The notes below the pieces were generated by a model that was not told where the DNA came from, made no database searches, and was given only the letters and a program-made list of their open reading frames with translations. A stretch of DNA of 64,000 nucleotides from Colletotrichum lupini. Taxonomy: Eukaryota > Ascomycota > Sordariomycetes > Glomerellales > Glomerellaceae. Numbering within the stretch: the first letter of the stretch is position 1; the number at the start of each line of letters is the position of its first letter. The DNA lies in NCBI RefSeq assembly GCF_023278565.1, contig NC_064675.1, positions 3,968,001-4,032,000 on the forward strand, in the 5' to 3' direction. Below, in pieces: positions 35,002 to 47,239 of this stretch. The position numbers were made by a program, and so were the translations under genes.

Positions 35002-36450
35002 AACTTATTAATATATAAACTATTACTTAAATAGTTTATTTTCAGTATATAGTTAGTAATTAGTAAGCTAGAACTCTTTAAAAATGCCTATTAATAAGTC
35101 TACCCCTCTCGGGCTAAGTACCCTTTTTAATTAGCTCGACGCTATAGTTATTATACTTAACGTAAGTATACTTAAAAAGTAATAAAGTACTTTTTAATAA
35201 TATAAAATCCGGCTAAGTAATAATACGAACGCCGGTAAATAGCCGGGTTAATACGGATATTAAGATCTAATATATTAACACTAATTTAGAAAGGAAATTA
35301 ATAAGGACGCATAACGAATTAATATAGACGTATAGCTCTTAAGGACGTACAACATTCTCTATCTTTAATTAGGCTAAGATTTATTATTAATATACTTAGA
35401 TTTTATTACTTTTTTTTAAAGTACTTATCCCTTTTTATAATCTCTTTTATATAATTATACCTTAAGAGAGCTTTATTACGAAGCTATTATTAACTTAATA
35501 CGTCTTACGTCCTCTTTTCCTTAAGGCTATATTAGTTTATATATTATAAAATAGCTTCTTTAATAATTTATATACTAAGCCTATATTACCGAGCTTAATT
35601 TAATAACCTAAATAATTAAAACTATTTTATAAAACGCGAATACTTCGATAATAATAATATATTATCGTCTCTTATTTTAAATAAAAACTATATTAGTATT
35701 AGCTAGTTTTCTAAAGTTAGCGATTTTTATATATATAATAACTCAATAAACAATATTTTACTTAAGCTATTATAAAAAAAGTAATTACTATCTTATTATT
35801 TATTTTAATATATTAAAATAGAACTAACCTTTTATTTTAATTAAAAAGTCTTTAATAAAACTAATACTCTTTAGCTTTTTATTATTCTTTAATTCTTATT
35901 GATACGTAGTCCTCTTCTTTCTAATAAAAAGTTTAAATAGCTTATACTCTATTTTATATATTATTTTCTGAAAAAGATGTAAACTACCTAATATACTACC
36001 CTTCTCTAAATCTTATTAAAGCTTAGTCCCTCTTTTCTTTTTATAAATTTTAATAACTTACTTAGCTTATTATAAAATAGTTTAATGATATTTTTTAACT
36101 TATTATATAAGTTATTAAGATTAATAAAAGGTTAATAACTAGCCTTATTTAATAATATAAATAAAGCCGTTTATAATAAGAAACGTAAGGTTCTTAAATA
36201 AACCTACTACTCTATTTATTTTTATAATAAACCCCTTTTTTAAGTTTATCGTTTTTCAAACCATAGCTTCTTATTATACTTAAAATAATAAATCTTCCTC
36301 CTCTTTTTTAATAAAACCCTAAACTTGTTAATTCTTAGCGGCCTAGAGCTAATAGTAAATATTCTTTTTAATCGAGTTCATATTTTTAGTAAAGCTAATA
36401 GTTTTAATATTCTAAAATATTATAAATATATAAAAAATATAAATATATTT

Positions 36451-36561
36451 ATTTATTTTGATATTCTGCCTTTGCTAGCTGCTCGGGCGATTCTCGATAT
36501 CGATTACACGGTATTAATATACGGTATTAGTGGATACTCACACTGTCTCGCTAGACTATTT
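36451..36561 (-). mobile_element. 5'-truncated family A copy, 111 bp, little RIP
   Basis: The 16 bp duplication AAATATAAATATATTT lies at 36435-36450 and 36562-36577. It retains TTTGCTAGCTGCTCGGG and CACACTGTCTCGC. Open frames of 95 and 71 codons at 36325-36612 and 36576-36791 run across this and the next copy and are not genes. Confidence 0.92.
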
Positions 36562-36577
36562 AAATATAAATATATTT

Positions 36578-36784
36578 GTTTTTTATTTGTTTTTTATTTC
36601 TATTTTTACTAGCTGCTCGGGCGATTCTCAATATTAGCTACATAGTATTCATACATAGTATTAATAGATACTCCTACTATCTCGTTAGACTAATTTCTTT
36701 TAGATTTTCTACCTTTTTAAACTTTCCCTCTTGCAAAGTTTATCATCACGGATTAACGGCGATGTTGGGCGCGATGCCACCACC
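36578..36784 (-). mobile_element. 5'-truncated family A copy, 207 bp, doubled tail
   Basis: It is inserted in the target duplication of the previous copy and flanked by TATAAATATATTT on both sides (36565-36577 and after 36784). The tail has the unit TTTGTTTTTTAT twice, so the 3' tail is a short tandem repeat. The 5' side reaches GTTGGGCGCGATGCCACCAC, the unmutated form of a block that is RIP-altered in most copies. Confidence 0.88.
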
Positions 36785-37128
36785 TATATAAATATATTTA
36801 ATATATATTTTAATATAATTAATATAAATATCCTAAGCCTAGCCGTAATATAGGTCTAAAGTAATAAAGATCTTAAAAATATAGTTGTGAATAGAAGTTA
36901 ATTACTAAGGCTAAGGTCGAGGGATAATAGTTATTATAATAAAATAAAGATCCTTAATATAGTTAATATAACTATAAGCTTAATTTTAAAGTATCTATAT
37001 ACCCTTTTTATTATAAGCTTACCTAGGTAGTTAAGGATATTATTAAAATTATAAACTAATAGGTTAGGATTTAAGTACGTAACGTATACGCTATTATTTA
37101 AAAATAGTTTTTAAAATCCTTATTTACT

Positions 37129-37960
37129 TAGTAAAATATTTATAATACTAGGGCTCGTATAAACCGAGAGGAATTAGTTAGATACTCGCTAATTATAGCG
37201 TTAATTAAGCTATTTAATAAGTAAAATATTTAATATATAATAAAATAAGTAAACGACGAGCTAAACCGCTTTATTAGCCTTATTTAGACCTTTTTTTACT
37301 ATTTCTAAATATAAAAGCGATTTTCTAAAGTAATTAGCTTTAATAATATTTATAACACTAATTACTTTAAGCTCCCTCTTTTTTAAGTTATTAAGTAAAC
37401 TTACTTTAGATCTATTTATAATACTACGTTTAGTTTTATTAATAATAAAAAACTAGAGGGTTTCTGGTTTTTTTCAATAAATATTCGTTAACTTATAAAC
37501 TAATACTTAGTTTATTATTTTATTATTATTATTATAAATTATAATAAGTAAATAAAGGCTATACTAAACGAGCAGTTCTTAGACGTTTAATAATAACTTT
37601 ATATTTACTATATTAATTCTAATATTATACTTAGGGCTAAATAAAAATAAGTTAAGGACCGTAATTATAGTAATAATAATAATAAGTTTAATAACGAGGA
37701 ATATTAGTTATTAATATAACTAATAACTACGCTAAGTAATAAAAATAAGGCCTATATTCATACGCTTATTCATAAGCCCCCCCCTTATATATATTATAAG
37801 GCTTTTATAATATAAAAGCCTATTATTTTTACAAAGACTAAGTATATTTTGAAAAAAGCCTAGACTAAGCTCTATAAAGAGTTTAATAACTAATGCCCAA
37901 TTTTTTAATATTTTTATATAATATACCTATTTATAAGAGTATATGTAGTAGGCCCGTTAC
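37129..37960 (+). pseudogene. MULE-2 transposase core, RIP-destroyed
   Basis: In the frame starting at 37141 it reads YNTRARINREELVRYSLIIA, then KRFSKVISFNNIYNTNYFKL (37303 onward), PLF-VIK-TYFRSIYNT and, near 37560-37650, KAILNEQFLDV---LYIYYINSN followed by ILRAK. It is the same protein as MULE-1. The conserved Asp of the SFD box is Asn at 37342-37344, and the second Asp of the IxDxD region also reads Asn. Coding sequence extends upstream towards 36800 and downstream towards 38700, but with too many stops to define. Confidence 0.82.
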
Positions 37961-38725
37961 TTTATTTAAAAATACTAGAACTTTAATACTTATATTACTT
38001 TTAGTATTAAGTTAAGTAATAATAATATTAAAAGTTATTTTTTAAATAGTTTTAGTTACTTATATTAGCTTATTAACGTTATATAGGATATAATTAGTAA
38101 TTAGGAGCTACGTTTTTACTAAGCTTATATAAAGGACGAGGTATTTATAAACTAAGAGTATATAAATACTCGCTTTAAGTACTTAAATAAACTTGAAATA
38201 ATACTTTTTTTTAAAGTATTTTATTTTAATTAGGATATAAGACCGGTTTATAAAAAAGGTAATACTATTTAATAAGAGGCTATTCTTAGACCACCTCGGA
38301 TCTTATAATTTAAACTATACTATTTTAATTAAGCTAAGTATTTTATATTATTATAAAATCTACTTTAGAATATTAAATTTAGCTACCTTTAGTAAGTAAA
38401 AAGTATACCCTTAATAACGTCTTTAAAAAACGTTTTTTTTTAAATTTATATTACTAAATCCTTAATTTTGAAATTATAATATCCTTTTATAATAAGCTAA
38501 AGAATATAATATAACCTATTTTATTATAATTAGCCTTATTTAGAAAAGGTTAGTTAGCTAATTAAGCCCGTACTACTTATAATAGCTAAGGCGTTAATAA
38601 TAAAAGCGAGGCTACTTATTTAAAAATAAAAATAAGTTAATATTAGCTAGGTTTATAAAAAAAAATAAGTTAGTTAAGTTAAAGCTAGATATCGAGCTTA
38701 TTTTGGTAATAAATAAGGAGCTAAT

Positions 38726-38961
38726 GGGCCGCAAACTTAGCTAAGTAGACGGCTTATAAGGTAGTAGCATCGCGCTTAATATTGCTATTAATCCGTGATT
38801 ATAAACTTTATAAGAGGGAAAGTTCAAAAAAGTAGAAAATCTAAAAAAGAATAGTCTATTAAGATAGTAAGAGTAGATACTAATACTATATATTAATACT
38901 ATATAAACAATACTAAGAATCGCCCGAGTAGTTAGTAAAAGTAGAATACAAAGATAAATAA
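38726..38961 (+). mobile_element. 5'-truncated family A copy, 236 bp
   Basis: It begins near GGCCGCAAACTTAGC and ends with a repeated AAATAAATAAAAATAAAT tail. Comparison with MULE-1 (7790-7870 on the opposite strand) shows that about 70 bp of the host are missing at the junction, so the insertion came with a small deletion. Confidence 0.8.
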
Positions 38962-39096
38962 ATAAAAATAAATAGCTAATATAGCCTAGTATTTAAAAAA
39001 CACGGAGCTAGTAAAAAATAGTTCATAATAATAATAAATTATTATAATTACGTTAAAAAAGGTAATTAAGCGGACGTTATTATAATTTACTTTTTA

Positions 39097-40085
39097 TTTG
39101 TTTTTTATTTCTGCTTTTACTAGCTACTTAGGCGATTCTTAATATCGATTATGCGGTATTAATATATAATATTAATAAATACTCCTACTATCTCGATAGA
39201 TATTCTTTTTTAGATTTTCTACCTTTTTAACTTTTCCTCTTATAAAGTTTATAACTACGGATTATTAATAATAAAATCAAGCGCCCGACGCTACTACTTT
39301 ATAAGCCCGCGCACTTAGCTAAGTTAGCTACCCTTTTAGGTATAGTAGTTTATAATAATAGTATTAGAGATGCCCTCGTTACTATTATTAAGAATAATAC
39401 TAATTTTACGATATTTACCCTAATATATATATATATATATATATTCGTTACCTTATTTCTTTTATTAAAATTAAAACCGCTACTTCTCTTACTATTACTA
39501 TTACTATTACTATTACTATTTAACTATTTATTTTAAGTATACTTTATTAAAATACTAAAATACTATTAATAACTTATTAACCCTTAGGGTGTTTTTAAAA
39601 ACTAGAAGTTTAATTTTATAAGTATTATACTAAACGACCCCGAGTTATAAAGAGACCGCTTTAATAAATATTATATTTATAATATTAACTTATAAAAAAC
39701 GGATAGATATATTATTATAAGCGTTATTTTTATTAGTACTTTTTTAATATAATAAAGTAATATAAATAAGCCTAGACTTAATAATATAATTAAGAACTTA
39801 AAAAGAGCATAGTTAAGTATATTAAATAGGAATATTAGGGAGAGGTTATTATTAAATAAGATAAAAGGAGAAAGTAGGGGGTAGTATTTAGCTATTAAGA
39901 AGGTAATTAATATATTATAGCGGCGGGGTCGTTAGTATCTACTTAGTAACGGCTATAGCCGGCTATAGTTAGTTATAAAGTTTTATTAAAGTACGTAATA
40001 AAGACACTCGATATTAACCCTAATAGACTAGCTTGCCCATAAAGGCGAAGATAGCCCCTAATAAGGCGGACCGGACCCCAAAGGG
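39097..40085 (-). mobile_element. Family A1 full-length copy, minus strand
   Basis: A perfect 13 bp duplication, AATTTACTTTTTA, lies at 39084-39096 and 40086-40098. It reads from the tail (TTTGTTTTTTATTTCTGC) to the 5' end (GGACCGGACCCCAAAGGG), 989 bp. Confidence 0.93.
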
Positions 40086-40730
40086 AATTTACTTTTTATA
40101 TATTTTAAATATATAATAAAAAAACGCTTTACTTATTTAAGATTTATAAAAGCTTAGATTACTAACTTATTTAAAAGTTTTAAATCTTAAATAAGTAATA
40201 TAATGATTTTAAACGAGTATATAGGTTATAATAATATTTTTATTTTTAAAAATTTCAAATTAGAGCTTAGGTTAAAGAGGATAGTAAAAATAGCTATATT
40301 ATTTTTTATTTTATTTTTCACCTTTGCTAGTTATTCGGGCGGTTCTCAATATTAATTATATAGTATTAATATATAGTATTAATAAATACTCTTACTATCT
40401 TAATAGACTATTTTTTTTCAATTTTCTAACTTTTTAACTTTCCCTCTTGTAAAGTTTATAACTACGGATTATTAATAATAATATTAAGTACTTAACGCTA
40501 TTACCTTATAAGCTACTTACTTAACTAAGTTTACTACTTTCTAAGTAATAGTAGCTTATGATAGTATAGTATTAGAGATACCCTCGTTACCGTTATTAAG
40601 AATAATACTGACCTTCTTATTACTAATATACGCTTTCAACTTCGACTCGTATATATATATATATATTCGTTACCTCGTTTCTTTTATCAAAATCGAAAAA
40701 CGCTACTTCCCTTACCGTCTATTACTATTA

Positions 40731-40818
40731 CCCTATTACTATTACCCTATTACTATTACCCTATTACTATTACCCTATTACTATTACCCTATTACTATTA
40801 CTATTACTATTACTATTA
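40731..40818. repeat. ATTACCCTATTACT microsatellite in A2
   Basis: About five 14 bp units (CCCTATTACTATTA) are followed by TACTAT units. The same position in other A copies holds shorter TAATAG arrays, so this is the variable-length domain of family A. Confidence 0.9.
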
Positions 40819-40947
40819 AATCGTTTACTTATTCTTCAATATATATTATTAAAATACTAAGACGCATAGTTATCATTAACCCCTAGGGCTTCCTTAATAA
40901 CTAGAAGTTCGATTTTATAAGTATTATACTAAAGGACCCCGAACTAT

Positions 40948-41113
40948 TTGTTTTTTATTTCTGCCTTTGCTGGCTGCTCGGGCGATTCTTGATATCGATT
41001 ACACGGTAGTAATATACAGTATCAATGGATACTCCCACTGTCTCGATAGACTATTTTTTTTTGGATTTTCTACCTTTTCAACTTTCCCTCCTGCAAAGTT
41101 CACAACCACGGAA
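40948..41113 (-). mobile_element. 5'-truncated family A copy, 166 bp, little RIP
   Basis: The 13 bp duplication GACCCCGAACTAT lies at 40935-40947 and 41114-41126. It keeps TTTGCTGGCTGCTCGGG, ATCAATGGATACTCCCAC and CTCCTGCAAAGTTCACAACC. It is nested in A2, itself nested in MULE-2, itself in family B. Confidence 0.95.
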
Positions 41114-42047
41114 GACCCCGAACTATAATACGGCTGTTTCAAAGAATACAGATTAGATACTATTAACTTAAAAATCGGAAAAATATATATCGATATAGCT
41201 ATTACCCTAATAAGCGCCTAGCTTATATAATATAATAACCTCGAAATACTTAATTAACTCTAGAGTACTATTAATATTCTAAAAACGTAGCGTAGGAATA
41301 AGTTAAGAAAGACTAAAAGGGATATTCTAGAGTTATTAAATAAGGCGGAAAATAGGGGGTAGTTTTCGGCTATTTAGAGGGTAATTAATATATTATAGCG
41401 GGATCGTTAGTATCTACTTAGTAATAGCTACGGCCGGCTATTATTAGTTATAAAGTTTATTATGTAATAAAGACACTTAATATTAACCCTAATAGACCAG
41501 CTTACCTATAAAGGCGAAGATGGCCCCTAATGAGGCGGACCGGACCCCAAAGGGAATAGCTATATTAATATAGTTACTTTTATTACTTTTATAAAAAGGT
41601 ACTATTTTTTTAGACTAATTAAAAAGAGAGAACATTATACGTCCCTAAGAGCTATATATCCGTATTAATTCGTTATGCGTCCTTATTAATTCCTTTCAAA
41701 AATTATACTTTATAAAGCTAGAAATCTTTTTAATATAGGCTATATTATAAACGTAAAGGAATATATAAAAGGCTCTCTAACCCTTAATAAGAAGGAGTAT
41801 ATAATATAGGATCTAGCTACTTATATAGGCTAATACTAGGAGGTCTTATATATACTAAAATAAGTATAGCTCGCCCTTTAAATAGCTAGAAGCGGGGGAA
41901 GGTTAACAGCTATTAATAAAAAGAAGATAACGGTTAAGTTAGTTAATTACTATTTTAATTAGTAGTTAGGTATAGAGCGCAATATACCTAATTTTCCCTA
42001 ATACGTAATACATAGTACGGCCCCGGCAGATCACTCCGTTAGGTAGA

Positions 42048-42220
42048 TTAATAATCTATAATTATAAACTTTATAAGAGGGAAAGTTAAAAAGTTAGAAA
42101 ATTTAAAAAAAATAGTCTATTAAGATAGTAAGAGTATTTATTAATACTATATATTAATACTATATAAACGATATCGAGAATTACCCGAGCAGCTAGTAAA
42201 GGCAGAATATTAAAATAAAT
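42048..42220 (+). mobile_element. 5'-truncated family A copy
   Basis: It begins TTAATAATCTATAATT and ends GGCAGAATATTAAAATAAAT. It is moderately RIP-mutated and lies between two B 5' ends. Confidence 0.8.
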
Positions 42221-42301
42221 TAAGTATAGAGCGTAATATACTTGGTTTTCCTTAATACGTAATATATAATACGGCCCCGGCGGATTGCTCCGTCGGGGGA
42301 A
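42221..42301 (-). mobile_element. Family B 5'-end fragment
   Basis: Only the 5' terminal 80 bases or so of B are present (TATAGAGCGTAATATACTTG to CCCCGGCGGATTGCTCCGTC). A fragment holding only the 5' end is unusual for this family, where truncation removes 5' ends, so it probably comes from recombination or from a host copy split by the neighbouring A. Confidence 0.75.
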
Positions 42302-42370
42302 TAAACCCTTTTATAATTCTTAATAATATTACGAGCAATTACCTCTAGTTTAGTAATAAAAATAGGCTTA

Positions 42371-44451
42371 TTTATTTATCTTAATGTTTTACCTTTACTA
42401 ATTACTCGGGTAGTTCTCGATATTATTTATATAATCTTAATATATAGTATTAATAAATACTCCTACTATCTTAATAGACTGTTTTTTTTAAGTTTTTTAC
42501 CTTTTTAACTTTCCCTCTTATAAAGTTTATAACTACGGATTATTAATAATAATAATAAGCGCTACTACTTTATAAGCCTACTACGTACCTAGCTAAGTTA
42601 GCTACCTTTCTAAGTATAGTAGCTTATAATAGTAGTATTAGAAATACCCTCGTTACCGTTATTAAATAATATCGACTTTTATAAGTATAATATCTACCGC
42701 ACTTTTAACTTTACTTATATATATATATATATATTTATTACCTCGTTTCTTTTATTAAAATCGAAGACGCTTCCCTTACTATTATTATTATTATTATTTA
42801 TTTAACTATCTACTTTAAGTATATTTTATTAAAATACTAAGATACTAACTCGTCGACCCTTAGGGCTTCCTTAATAACTAGAAGTTCGATTTTATAAATA
42901 TTATACTAAATAACCCCGAGCTATAAAAAGACTACTTTAATGAATACTATATTTATAATATTAACTTATATAGTAGTTTTGTTCCGGCTTTATAAGCGTA
43001 AAAGATCGACCTTAACGGGACTACGCTTTTAAAAGAAATTATATAATACGGTATACTTCTTAACTATATAATACGTATAATATGCCCTAAGTACGCGCTT
43101 AACGTAATATAGTAATTTTAATACGAAAACCGCTATATAATTCGGGATAGGTAAGCTATCCTTTTTAGCTACTTACTAACAATAAGCTAAGTAATATACT
43201 TACGTAGCGGCGCCGGCCGGAAAGGTTAATAATAGAGGTTAGCCGTAATAATTAGCTATAACAGTCGGCTATAATAGTTAAAAGCGGCCCTTAACTATAG
43301 AGGTTCTGAACTTTAATAGCGACGTAGAGGTTTTTAGAAAAAGGGCTAAATAAGTTAATATTTACGTACGAAAGCTCGTAAAGATTCTTTTTATCCTTAT
43401 CGCTTTTAATATTACCTTAAGCTCTATTTAAATTAAATAAATCTACTAAATAAATCTACTAAATAAATCTACTAAATAAACCTATTAATATATAAACTAC
43501 TACTCTACTCTTAGTATATAATTAGTAATTAAGAAGCTAAAGATGCCCGTTAATAAGTCTACCCCTCTCGGGCTAGGCGCCCTCTTTAGCTAACTTAACG
43601 CTATAACTATTATAACTAATATAAGTATATTTAAAAATTAGTAAAGTACTTTTTAATAATATAAAATTCGGCTAAGTAATAATACGAACGCTATAAATAG
43701 CTGGGCTAATATAGATATCAAGATTTAATATATCGACGCTAGTTTAGAAATTATATTTTGTAAAACTAAAAATCCCTCTAATACGGGCTATATTATAAAT
43801 ATAAAAGAATATATAAGGGGCCCCCTAACCCTTAATAAGAAGGAGTATATAATACGGGATCTAGTTACTTACGTAGGCTAGTACTAAGAGGTCTTATATA
43901 CGTTAGAGTAGGTATAGCTCGCCCTTTAAATAGCTAGAAGCAGCAGAAGGTCGGGAGCTATTTTAATTAGTAATTAAGTATAGAGCGTAATATACCCAGT
44001 TTTCCCTAATACGTAATACACGGTACGGCCCCGGCGGATTGCTCCGTCGGGGGGATAATATTAACTTATAATAAATAGATAAATATATTATAATAAGCGT
44101 CGCCCTTATTAGTACTTTTTTAATATAATAAAATATAAATAAGCCTAGACTTAATAATATAATTAAGAGCTTAAAAAGAGTATAGGTAAGTGTATTAAAT
44201 AAGAATATCAAAGAGAGGTTATTATTAGAAAAAATAAAAGGAGAAAGTAAGGGGTAGTATTTAGCTATTTAGAGGGTAATTAATATATTACGGCGGGATT
44301 ATTAATATTTAGTAACGGCTACGGCTAGCTATAAGTAGTTATGAAGTTTTATTAAAGTACGTAATAAAGATACTTAATATTAACCTTAATAAACTAGCTT
44401 GTTTATAAAAGCGAAGATGGCCCTTAGTAAGGCGGACCGGACCCCAAAGGG
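42371..44451 (-). mobile_element. Family A1 full-length copy, minus strand, split by B
   Basis: A perfect 13 bp duplication, AAAAATAGGCTTA, lies at 42358-42370 and 44452-44464. A segments lie at 42371-42970 and 44071-44451, ending GGACCGGACCCCAAAGGG. An 82-codon open frame at 43963-44211 spans the B-A junction and is a chance frame. Confidence 0.9.
42971..44054 (-). mobile_element. Family B full-length copy, minus strand
   Basis: The duplication ATAATATTAACTTATA lies at 42955-42970 and 44055-44070. It reads from TAGTAGTTTTGTTCCGGC to CCCCGGCGGATTGCTCCGTC, 1084 bp, with only about three minisatellite units (43438-43478), which explains its shorter length. Confidence 0.93.
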
Positions 44452-44490
44452 AAAAATAGGCTTATATAATTATATATTCTTTACTAACGG

Positions 44491-44709
44491 AGTAATCTAC
44501 CGGGGCCGTACTATATATTACGTATTAAGGAAAACTAAGTATAATACGCTCTATCCCTAATTACTAACTAAGATAGTAATTGACTAACTCGACTATTATT
44601 TCCCTTTTATTAATAGCTCTTAACGTTTTATTACTTATTTATAAAGCGAGCTTTACTTATTTTAATATATATAAAACCTCTTAATACCAACTTATATAAA
44701 TAGCTAAGT
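44491..44709 (+). mobile_element. Family B copy, 5' part only
   Basis: This is sense-strand B from the hairpin end (ACGGAGTAATCTACCGGGGC) to CTTATATAAATAGCTAAGT. It is cut where a family A 5' end begins. Confidence 0.8.
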
Positions 44710-44904
44710 CCCTTTAGGGTCCGGTCCGCCTCATTAGGGGCCATCTTCGCCTTTATAAGCAAGCTAGTCTATTAGGGTTAGTATTAAGTATTTTTATTAC
44801 GTACTTTAATAAAACTTTATAACTAACTATAGCCGGCCGTAGCCGTTACTAATTATTAATACTAACTAAACTTAAGATACTAACGACCCTATTACTATAG
44901 TATT
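44710..44904 (+). mobile_element. Family A 5'-end fragment
   Basis: It starts CCCTTTAGGGTCCGGTCCGC and follows A for about 195 bases to GACCCTATTACTATAG. The remainder is missing, so it is probably a deletion or recombination product. Confidence 0.8.
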
Positions 44905-46488
44905 AAAAACGTATAGGGTATAAGGGACTCTCGCGGTACGGTACTTTAAAAGAATTACTAATACTCATAAAAGTAATATAAAATACATCTTTCGATTAGG
45001 CTTATATAGTCTTAATCAACGGAGCTACGACTAAGGGAAAAAGGATAGTATTAACTAGATTAAAAAAGTAAACTTTTTGATCGTTTTATATTATTATATT
45101 TAAAAATAAATTATTAAAAAGGCTCTAGTTCAATATTAAAAAGTATATATATAATTAAAATAAAAATCCGTATTACTAAGCTCTTATTTCTAATTAGGGC
45201 CCTTTTTTTTTTTTTTTTCTAATTAGCTTTTTTATAAACCCCTAGACTTAATTAGCTTTAAAAAGGATTATTAAAACTAATTACCTTACCTTATTTTAAT
45301 TATCCCCTAATTTCTTCTTCCCCTAATCCTTTATAAAAAGAAATTATTTTAAATTAGTCCTAATTATTATATATAGTTAATTATATTAAGCCCTCTATTT
45401 ACTTTTCCTTTTTTTGATTACTTTTTTTATTTCTTTTACTTTTTTTACTTAGTTCTTATCCTATTCTTTTTTAATAATCTCCCGATCTTAACCTTTATTA
45501 CCCTGATTCTCTTTAACTTTTTTTATTAATAATAATATTTAAAAAGTATAAACTAAAGTTATATATATAGCTTTTATAATCGGGTCGTTATGGTAATTAT
45601 TTCATTACTCCCTTATACTCTTCTTAATATCGGCTTTATTTATATATATATTATAATATTATAAAAGATTCTAATAAAATTTAATTAGCCCTCGATATTA
45701 ATATTTACTATTTTTTTATATAATCTAATTATAGTTAAAGAGCGTACGTTTAATAACTTCTTATTTTAACTAAACTCTCGGTACTTTAATTAGAGTCTTT
45801 ATAATAAGGCTATCCCCGCCCCTTACTAGAGTATTTAAAGGACTACCTCCTTAATTACTTAGATTAATTTTATTAAAAGCCGGGCCAAGGTATAATAATA
45901 ACTTAAATAGCGATATATTTAATAAAGATTACGTAACTTAATAAGTCTTAGGGGTATTAATTAAGTATATAAGTTAATTATTAATAATAGCGTCTAGATA
46001 CTAGTTAATAACCTTCGTTAGTTTAATTACTTATAGAGTCTAATTAAGGTTACTACTTATTATAAATCCTTAGGTATTCTTTAGTATTTTTAAGGATCGA
46101 AATAATAAAGTTAACTCTTTAAGGGCGGTAAGTTCTTAATTAAAGCTCTTAACTATTTCTTTTATTTTTTTTAAATACGTAAGATTTATAGGAATATAAT
46201 AGTTATAATTACGTAAGTTATAGATTTTTAAATCCTATTTAGTAGATCTAAGGCTAAGTAAATAAGAACCGGACTTTTAAAAAGTTAGTACTTTATAAAT
46301 ATTAATTATAATATAATTAGAGTTATTTGAGTTAGTATAGGGCCTGCTTTTAGAGTCCTAATTATATATTATATTTTTAAAGGACCTTTTTAGGGAAGGT
46401 CTTATTATATTAAAAGGGTAACGCCCGTTATATTAAAACTCGTAGTTAATTTATTAAATCTTAGCCGCGCGGAGCTTATTATTAAATA
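44905..46488. other. Unrecognised RIP-degraded sequence, left of the pogo element
   Basis: No A or B sequence and no motif that I recognise. The minus strand between about 45400 and 45900 is fairly open and would give a Lys/Glu-rich stretch (VKKVKEIKKVIKKRKSK), so a former gene is possible. A long T run lies near 45207-45223. It forms one host region with 50679-51764. Confidence 0.5.
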
Positions 46489-47239
46489 ACGTATATAATA
46501 AGCGAGCGAGATAGATAAGCGAGCTAGATACCCGACCGCGTTTAACTAACTTCTACTTTTTAACTTACGCTATACTATAATAAAACAATAACATTATAAA
46601 ATAATAAGGCTTAATTAAACTTAGCGGCCCGAGCTATTAATCGAACCCCAAACCTTGATATTCGAGCCGTAATTAAAATCTATTTAGTACTATATTTAAC
46701 CTTAGCTACCCGGCTTAAAAGTACTATATTATAACGTAATACTATTACTAACTTACGGAAATTAACTACGCTTAAAAAAAAAAGCTAGTTAAGTATATTC
46801 TTAATCTAAATTCTTAATCGTTTCCTCTCCGTATTAATAATATAAAAAATATAGCTAATCGACTACTTACTAACCGTAACGCGCCCCTTATTAAAAAGCG
46901 CTAGGCTTCTAACTTTATTAAGCGCTAATTATAGCTCTAGATACAATTTTTTTATAAGTACGATTATAAGAGGGCTTAATACGAAAATCTAAATATAATA
47001 AATACGTAGTTTTATTTTATAATAAATGTAATTATAAAATACGGTATTATAAAGTCCGATATCTATAACTTCGATAAGACTAAATTTATAATAAGCTAGA
47101 TTATATTTAAAATAGTTATTACGAGTATAAAAAAGCGTTTAAATATAAAAATAATATAACTTAGTAATTATAAATAAGTTATAGTTATCTAAGCTATTAG
47201 CTCGTCGGGCTATAGCGTCCTATTATATATTATCGTTAT

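Larger units (their letters stand above)
40302..41554 (-). mobile_element. Family A2 full-length copy, minus strand, with nested A
   Basis: A perfect 13 bp duplication, AATAGCTATATTA, lies at 40289-40301 and 41555-41567. The interior is the A2 type (ATAAGCGCCTAGCTTATATA). It carries an expanded ATTACC/ATTACT microsatellite and a nested 166 bp A copy. Confidence 0.93.
35292..41694 (+). mobile_element. MULE-2, Mutator-like DNA transposon with five A insertions
   Basis: TIRs of about 85-90 bp: left GGAAATTAATAAGGACGCAT at 35293, right ATGCGTCCTTATTAATTCCT ending at 41694. The target duplication is about 8 bp (TTTAGAAA versus TTTCAAAA, one mismatch). It is homologous to MULE-1 in opposite orientation: the interior matches (for example the AATAGCTATATTA to TTTAAAAAAATAGTAC region), but the outer 60 bases or so of the TIRs differ. 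Nested A copies lie at 36451-36561, 36578-36784, 38726-38961, 39097-40085 and 40302-41554. The transposase is on the plus strand. Confidence 0.85.
33377..42043 (-). mobile_element. Family B copy hosting B insertion and MULE-2
   Basis: Minus-strand B segments lie at 33377-33716, 35002-35291 and 41695-42043. The copy lacks its 3' 190 bases or so at the left. A 16 bp duplication, AACTTATTAATATATA, marks the B-B insertion (33701-33716 and 35002-35017). MULE-2 is inserted at CTTAGAAA. The right end reads CCCCGGCAGATCACTCCG, a RIP-altered hairpin. Confidence 0.75.
42302..44490 (-). mobile_element. Fragment of element D pol, split by an A copy
   Basis: About 100 bases at 42302-42370 and 44465-44490 match, in reverse complement, the protease-to-RT region of element D near 24830-24930. 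The shared block reads ATTACCTCTAGTTTAG here, against CTA-AACTAGAGGTAAT in D. A family A copy is inserted with the duplication AAAAATAGGCTTA. It shows that another copy of the D family existed here and was mostly lost. Confidence 0.7.

Noticed and set aside
36325..36791. Open frames of 95 and 71 codons
   Set aside because: They cross the borders of short A insertions and their duplications inside MULE-2, so they cannot be ancestral genes. Their shared segment AARAILDI is just the family A 3' end translated.
46600..46735. tRNA-like stretch on the minus strand (GGGGTTCGATT, possible SINE head)
   Set aside because: The plus strand of the same bases encodes the psq helix-turn-helix of the pogo transposase in frame with the rest of the protein. 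The B-box resemblance is accidental.
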